Shown here: positions 58,670-64,000 of the stretch, in pieces | How positions within the stretch are numbered: position 1 is the stretch's first letter | How the letters are laid out: the number at the start of each line of letters is the position of its first letter | Assembly: GCA_025991245.1 (NCBI GenBank) | Contig: BQMJ01000044.1 | Coordinates: 145,220 to 209,219 of the forward strand | Length of the DNA: 64,000 bases | From: Galdieria partita | Taxonomy: Eukaryota > Rhodophyta > Bangiophyceae > Galdieriales > Galdieriaceae | Reading direction: 5' to 3' | Notes under the pieces: model-generated | What the model was told of the DNA's origin: nothing | Databases searched by the model: none | Seen by the model: only the letters and a program-made list of their open reading frames with translations | Program-made: the position numbers and the translations under genes

Positions 58670-60695
58670 AAATTTTTTTTATTAAGCCTTGATAATGGTT
58701 CTTTCTAGTATTTAATAAAGGAAGAATAAAAAGCCACTGTAAAAAGAAGCCTTTGAATAAAAAGCCTTTGGAGAAATAGATCTCTAAAAAAGTTGAAGAA
58801 ATCCCATACACTACTTGTTTTATTGAATAAGTATCTCTAATTGTTCTCATGGATGGACATTAGTCGACAGTGTAAAAGGAAAGTAAAGAAAAGGCAGAGT
58901 CTATCGGACATGTTCAAAGAAAAACCTACCATATTAGTAGGAAGCAGTTCATTCCGTACGTATGTCAAATTGAGATACTCAGAAGAAATTTTATATATTT
59001 GAAAAGAAAAGCAAAAACCACAGGATGATTTCAAAGAACAAGAATGAAAATACAACAAACTCATGGAGGAAAAGTGATTTTGAGAAATATGTTTCCATCC
59101 GAGTTGTTAATCAAAGCAGAGTCAAACTGACATAGAGCATATAATATCCAAATTGCTAGAGGCAAACATTGAACTTTTGTGGCTAGATTGCTAACTATTT
59201 CATTCATTTGAGACACTTTTATGGCAAAAGTATGGCTTGGTTTATCTTCCTTAAATGTATCAACGCTACCATTCGAGTATAACATAATGCGAGAACATAA
59301 AATGGAACAGGTCTATTCAGATACTATAAGAAAGCAAGAAGAGTTTTTACAAAAAAGGTGTCTGATAAAAGTTACGACATAGTAACAACCAACAGTTGCA
59401 AGAATCTACTCTTTAAATAGCTGTCGCTTGTTAACGTATCGAAAACGATTTGGTAAAAGAAATCAAGGAAATACGATAGCTGTAAAAATTACCAGATTTA
59501 GATTTCGCAATATATAAAATTCAGAACCAAATTGCTCAGCTCCCCCCAAAAACTAAAAGTTTAATAAAAATGAAAGAAAAGGGACAATTGGATATCGTTT
59601 TCATGCAATGCAAATACAACTCTAGAATAGATTCCAAAAAATTTCAAAGGAAGAGTTATTTTGTCACTCGAGGTAAATTAACAAAATCACAAAAATCTTC
59701 AAGAATGCTATAACAATTTCACAATTAAGGAAATCAATTTAAACCAGTAATTTTCATTGATCTATAACATTGATTTACGGCGATGTACTGAATCAAGAAA
59801 AAACATGCCTCTTCGAAAAAGGAAAGAAAAGTTGTGTTTCCTTAACCAAAAATATTTAACTATTTTTCTAAAATTGCCTACGTTTCAAGAAGATTGATAA
59901 AAATATTGCCTCAAATACAGTCCATAGAAAAAGAAAGAATTTAGAAAGGTCGGCACAAGTGAAAAAATTGAAGAATTTCAATACATTATTTGGCCTTTAT
60001 GGCATCAGTACTTCCAGTTGTTCTCAGGAGTAACCAGTAGGTGACAATGCGAAATTTAGTACAAAAAATTAGAACAAGTCTGCATCTAATAAAATCAATG
60101 CATTCTCACCTCGAACAGTTTAGTACGTAAGAGAAATAGAACCTAGGAAAGCTTCATTACATATTCAATGGTTATAAGACAGAAAACGCAGAAAAAAAAG
60201 AGACAGTAGTACTAGAACAAGAAGAAGCAAAGAAGTCAGCTTTCTAAAAAGTGAACAAAGAGCCTAAACGACGATTGAATCTTCTCATTTAGTCATTCTT
60301 ATAAACTAACCATTGAGCAAGAATCCAGGGCATACGAATACAAATATGAAAAGCCAACAAAGTGATTCAGAATTTGACATTGTTGAGAATAGATAAATGG
60401 CGGCTCAAAAAGTTTACCAAAACACAAAGTTTTGCTTTCGAGAATCCGAGAATAGCATAAGCATTGTTTACTTTTTGCTAAATATGTATACCGACACTAT
60501 ATTTCAAGTAAGGCTACTCCAAGAATGAAGCAAGCAGTGTCTCAAGACCATCAAAAAGCAGAAACGACTTACCAAATGGTTAAATTTTTAATAGCGTTGC
60601 ACCGTAGAATACAATAAAATGACCAAAAACAATGCTTAAAATTGTGCTATATAAAACAAATTTTTAAAGACGATTCTCATAAGGTAAGGTTCAAC
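58670..60695 (+). repeat. Subtelomeric repeat R1, copy 2
   Basis: Direct copy of 53,580-55,620 with many substitutions and small indels but preserved order throughout. It ends at the same AAGGTTCAACCA junction, after which copy 1 continues into direct R2 while this copy continues into inverted R2. Confidence 0.8.
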
Positions 60696-62950
60696 CAGTA
60701 TAATTAGTCGCAAATTTTACTGAGTGTTTGGTGGCGTTTTGGAGACTGTTCTTGTGGGTTATTTTTCCATTATATTTGTATTTGTGATATATTGCATGAA
60801 TACTTGGAAACGATAGGAAAAGTTTTGGTTTTGCTTTTAACTTATGATTGTCCTCCATTTGTTTAGGCATTTTCATGTCGTGTTGTGTTGATTTACAATT
60901 TGAAGTGGTTTGTTTAATTGAAATTTTTTTTGGGATGATTGTTGCCTTGAAACTCTCGTTTGTCATTGATTTTGTTGCAGAACCATTTATTAAAGCTTTT
61001 TTTTTTATTGTTTTTTACTTATTCTTTTGAAGCCGTATTCATTGGGTGAAGGATCCTTTTGCTTTATTCTGTTGGATGAATGTTCCTTTTTCTATCCTGT
61101 TAATTTCATTCTATAGTATGTGTCTTTTGTTAGAAGCAGTAATAAAATTAAAAAAAAATTAGTCAACCCTGAAAAAAAATTCCTATTGTCCTGTTCCAGG
61201 TCATTTGCATTCGAGATTTATCAGGTCTTCGGAAATCTCAATGCATTGGAGGAAAAAAACGAATTGGTTCTATCAAGACATTTACTTTTGTTTTTAGTTT
61301 CGTAAAAGTAACTGATTCTCAAACTGTGCTGCTTGTTTTGCCAGAGATCAAATGACTTGCCATGTGAGCTATTTCTGAGTTTGTTTGTACTTTGTTGTTT
61401 GCTACGGGTGTTTAGGTAAAATTTTCGGATGCTATTTTTTGTTCAAGGCCCTTTTGAGTCAAGGAATTTCTCTTTTGCTTGGAATAATTCGAAATTTTGA
61501 GCTGTTTAGAAATTGTGAGCATTTTTCTTGAATGGTTGTTTTTTTTGTTATTGTTAGCATCATTACCTTCGTTCTTTATTGACTCATTGCAAATTAATTG
61601 TTTTTTTTCATATTATGCTATTTTGCTTCGTGTTTTATTTGTGCCGAATCTAATTGGTGAAGTATCCTTTTGCTTTCTGATATTGGATGAATTTACCTAA
61701 AATCGCCTAGTTAATATATTCCAATAGTATTTGAACTTTAAGGTAAGTATGCATGTTTAACTTGAAAGTATACCCAAATGAAGTGTTATAAAACCAAAAT
61801 GACGAAAAAATGCTTGTTGCTTTCATCCTGGACATACCTAGTTTTTCAATTCACTGAGCTCTAGTAGTCTTAAAGTTTTAGTGGGCAGAGTGAATTGTTT
61901 ATGTCCGGTTTCTTATTTATGCTTTTCTGCCAGAGAATAGTTACGTATTGTTTAATTTTTTTTTGCTTTCTGTGCTACTGACCAAGTTTGGTTTCCTGTC
62001 AGCTACATTTTGTTTAAACTTTTTTTGGATTGAAGGCTGGAGTTACTTTTCTACATTCCTTCTTAAGTTCAAATTTTATTAAAAATGCACAATTTTCTGC
62101 CAGTTTTGTATCGTTTTGAGATTCTAGGTGGTTCGTTTAAATGGTACCCTTCTGATGACGTTACTTCAAGGTGCAAGCAATGTACGCGAACTAGTCGTCG
62201 CAAAATTTCAACAATCTGCCACTATGTAACATTTTTCTTTCTTTGTTTTGTGCTGTCTTCATTGCTGCATTCAAGGATTACCCTTGAAAAAAAAATTTTT
62301 CTTCTGTATTTCTTTGTGATATAGTTGCTAAATTCCCTTTCATCAAAGGTATTGTATTTTTTTTCTCTGTGAGCAGATTGCTGTAACTTTCTTACTTCGT
62401 TTCACAAGGTTGAGAAATATCTGCCTGACAAGGACAGATTCATGGTACCGATGATGTAAAGAACAAGTGGTACATAAAGATTCCTCAATATATTCTCAAG
62501 TTTTTATTTCTCTAAAGGTTTTTTCTATGGCTTTTTTCTAAAATTGGTTTTGGTATTGCTCCTTTATTAAACTGTATAAAGAAAGTCCTAAACTGGTAAT
62601 GCAAAAATTGCCTATTTCATTTTGGTATATTGCACAAACTTCTCTCCAATACCGTTTCATAATGCCAATGCAATAGAACTGAAGCTGAAATGCTGAAATC
62701 TTCTCTTTTTTTTCTTTTCATTTAACTGTTGTCACATGTTTTGAAAATTTTTTAGATTTTTATTCCTTAGTGACATAGTAGCTTTTTCGTTGAATTTGTC
62801 TTTTCATGTAGGTACTATATGGTAGCGATAATGATATTTCTTAATTAATGTTTCTTATTAAGATCGTTGCTACCTTCAGTGCATACATAATAGAAGGAGT
62901 TCAATTTGGATAGTTTCGAAACTTCTGTTTCGATCGTTTCACCAAAAAAG
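60696..62950 (-). repeat. Subtelomeric repeat R2, inverted arm
   Basis: Reverse complement of much of 55,621-58,520, making a large imperfect palindrome around the central R1 copy 2. Base composition flips at about 60,700 from A-rich to T-rich on the + strand, as expected for an inversion. Within it, 60,966-60,691 on the minus strand is an open 91-codon frame whose C-terminal part resembles the + frame at 63,045-63,296. Confidence 0.8.
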
Positions 62951-63422
62951 AAGAGGTTTGATAGAATTAAGCAACTTTAATTGGAAATGCAATTAAGAAA
63001 AAAATGCAGTAAATTGTAAAATATGTGTAGGCTGGCAGAAGGGAGTGGGCATTTTTCTTTCTTATTCAGGTTTTACTGAGGAATTATTATTGGGTACAGA
63101 AAAACGCCTCAACAAAAGAAGGACAATCATCAGTAAAAGGCAAAATATAGATTTTCTCTATTTGCTTCCAAGTATTTATGCAATATACCTCAAATACAGA
63201 TATAAGAGAAAAATATCACACAAGAAAAATCGCCAAGACGCCAAAAAACACACAGTAAAATTTGTGACACATTATACTAGACAAAAAAAAATTTGAGGGG
63301 CTAATTACAATTAAGGGACTTCCGTTTGAAATACAACTATGATAAAAAAAAAAAGTAAATTGTAAAATATGTGTAGGCCGACAGGAGGAAGTTGGCATTT
63401 TTCTTTCTTATTCAGGTTTTAC
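62951..63422 (+). repeat. Telomere-proximal end units
   Basis: Two short units each contain TAAAATATGTGTAGG, a GG(A)AGT-type box and CTTATTCAGGTTTTACTGAG (at 63,016-63,075 and 63,362-63,425). Eroded relatives lie at 58,575 (GCAAAATATGTGTAGCC) and 56,812. The second unit leads straight into the telomeric array, so this box is the immediate subtelomeric boundary. Confidence 0.7.
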
Positions 63423-64000
63423 TGAGGGTTTATTATTAGGGTTTATTAGGGTTTATTAGGGTTTATTAGGGTTTATTAGGGTTTATTTAGGGTTTATTTA
63501 GGGTTTATTTAGGGTTTATTAGGGTTTATTAGGGTTTATTAGGGTTTATTAGGGTTTATTTAGGGTTATTTAGGGTTTATTAGGGTTTATTAGGGTTTAT
63601 TAGGGTTTATTTAGGGTTTATTTAGGGTTTATTTAGGGTTTATTTAGGGTTTATTTAGGGTTTATTAGGGTTTATTTAGGGTTTATTAGGGTTTATTTAG
63701 GGTTTATTTAGGGTTTATTTAGGGTTTATTTAGGGTTTATTAGGGTTTATTAGGGTTTATTTAGGGTTTATTTAGGGTTTATTAGGGTTTATTTAGGGTT
63801 TATTTAGGGTTTATTTAGGGTTTATTTAGGGTTTATTAGGGTTTATTTAGGGTTTATTAGGGTTTATTTAGGGTTTATTTAGGGTTTATTAGGGTTTATT
63901 AGGGTTTATTAGGGTTATTTAGGGTTTATTAGGGTTTATTAGGGTTTATTAGGGTTTATTAGGGTTTATTAGGGTTTATTAGGGTTTATTAGGGTTTATT
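63423..64000 (+). repeat. Telomeric array, TTTATT(T)AGGG type
   Basis: About 578 bp of head-to-tail 10- and 11-nt units, AGGGTTTATT and AGGGTTTATTT, intermixed without other sequence. Two units (near 63,565 and 63,912) are the variant AGGGTTATTT. The G-rich strand reads 5' to 3' towards the right edge, the orientation of a right-hand chromosome end, and the array runs to the last base. The unit is longer than the plant TTTAGGG repeat and variable in its T run, as expected from slippage on a telomerase RNA template. Confidence 0.95.

Noticed and set aside
50100-63400. Many 60-90 codon frames in the subtelomere as genes
   Set aside because: They are A/T-biased and mostly start with non-ATG codons. 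Most lie inside repeats whose other copies break the frame, and they match no family.
63423-64000. CRISPR array or minisatellite
   Set aside because: There are no spacers; the short unit reaches the sequence end in G-strand orientation, as a telomere does.

Overview
The window is nuclear DNA of a compact eukaryote and ends on the right in a telomere. The best fit is a cyanidialean red alga, most likely Galdieria or a close relative. Supporting features are moderately AT-rich genes packed a few to ~150 bp apart on both strands, many spliceosomal introns of only 40-75 bp (GT...AG, one GC...AG), plastid proteins of the photosynthetic lineage (CYP38-type lumenal cyclophilin, KEA-type antiporter, membrane rubredoxin), and a TTTATT(T)AGGG-type telomere. 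The genus is inference; no identity search was possible.

Positions 1-33,870 are dense, ordinary gene space with 17 genes. In order: a PHD zinc-finger protein running off the left edge (-); a RAD51-paralogue-like protein (+); a plastid rubredoxin-like protein (-); a BRAP2/ETP1-type RING E3 ligase (+); a TenA/thiaminase-II-like protein and a 2OG-Fe(II) oxygenase arranged head to tail 3 nt apart (-); an AFG2/SPATA5-type AAA ATPase (+); a secreted Tyr/Ser-rich protein (+); a SANT plus U-box-like nuclear protein (-); CYP38 cyclophilin (-) and a KEA-type K+/H+ antiporter (+) from a 23-bp shared spacer; a gamma-tubulin complex component (+); an alpha/beta hydrolase (-); a two-domain ABC permease of bacterial type (+); a steroid 5-alpha-reductase (+); exportin-T (+); a DPP8/9-like serine peptidase (-); and a fucosyltransferase-like glycosyltransferase (+). 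Gene models were spliced by eye, using reading frame and protein-family continuity.

From 33,870 to ~50,100 the window is sparse and subtelomeric. It holds a tandem pair of related P-loop NTPase genes that resemble Crinkler/RHS-type effectors: one multiply broken, the other with an open NTPase part but a lost C-terminus. A separate intact single-exon 704-codon P-loop NTPase with a candidate nuclease C-terminus follows. Further right are a decayed Crypton-like tyrosine-recombinase transposon with a GCR1_C-type DNA-binding domain, and two to three copies of a tRNA-like dispersed repeat.

From ~50,100 to 63,420 I see no convincing gene. The DNA is A-rich on the + strand and built from modular repeats. 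A ~2-kb block occurs twice in direct orientation, a ~2.9-kb block occurs once directly and once inverted, and short end units lie beside the telomere. Positions ~63,423-64,000 are an uninterrupted telomeric array, G-rich strand pointing to the right-hand end.
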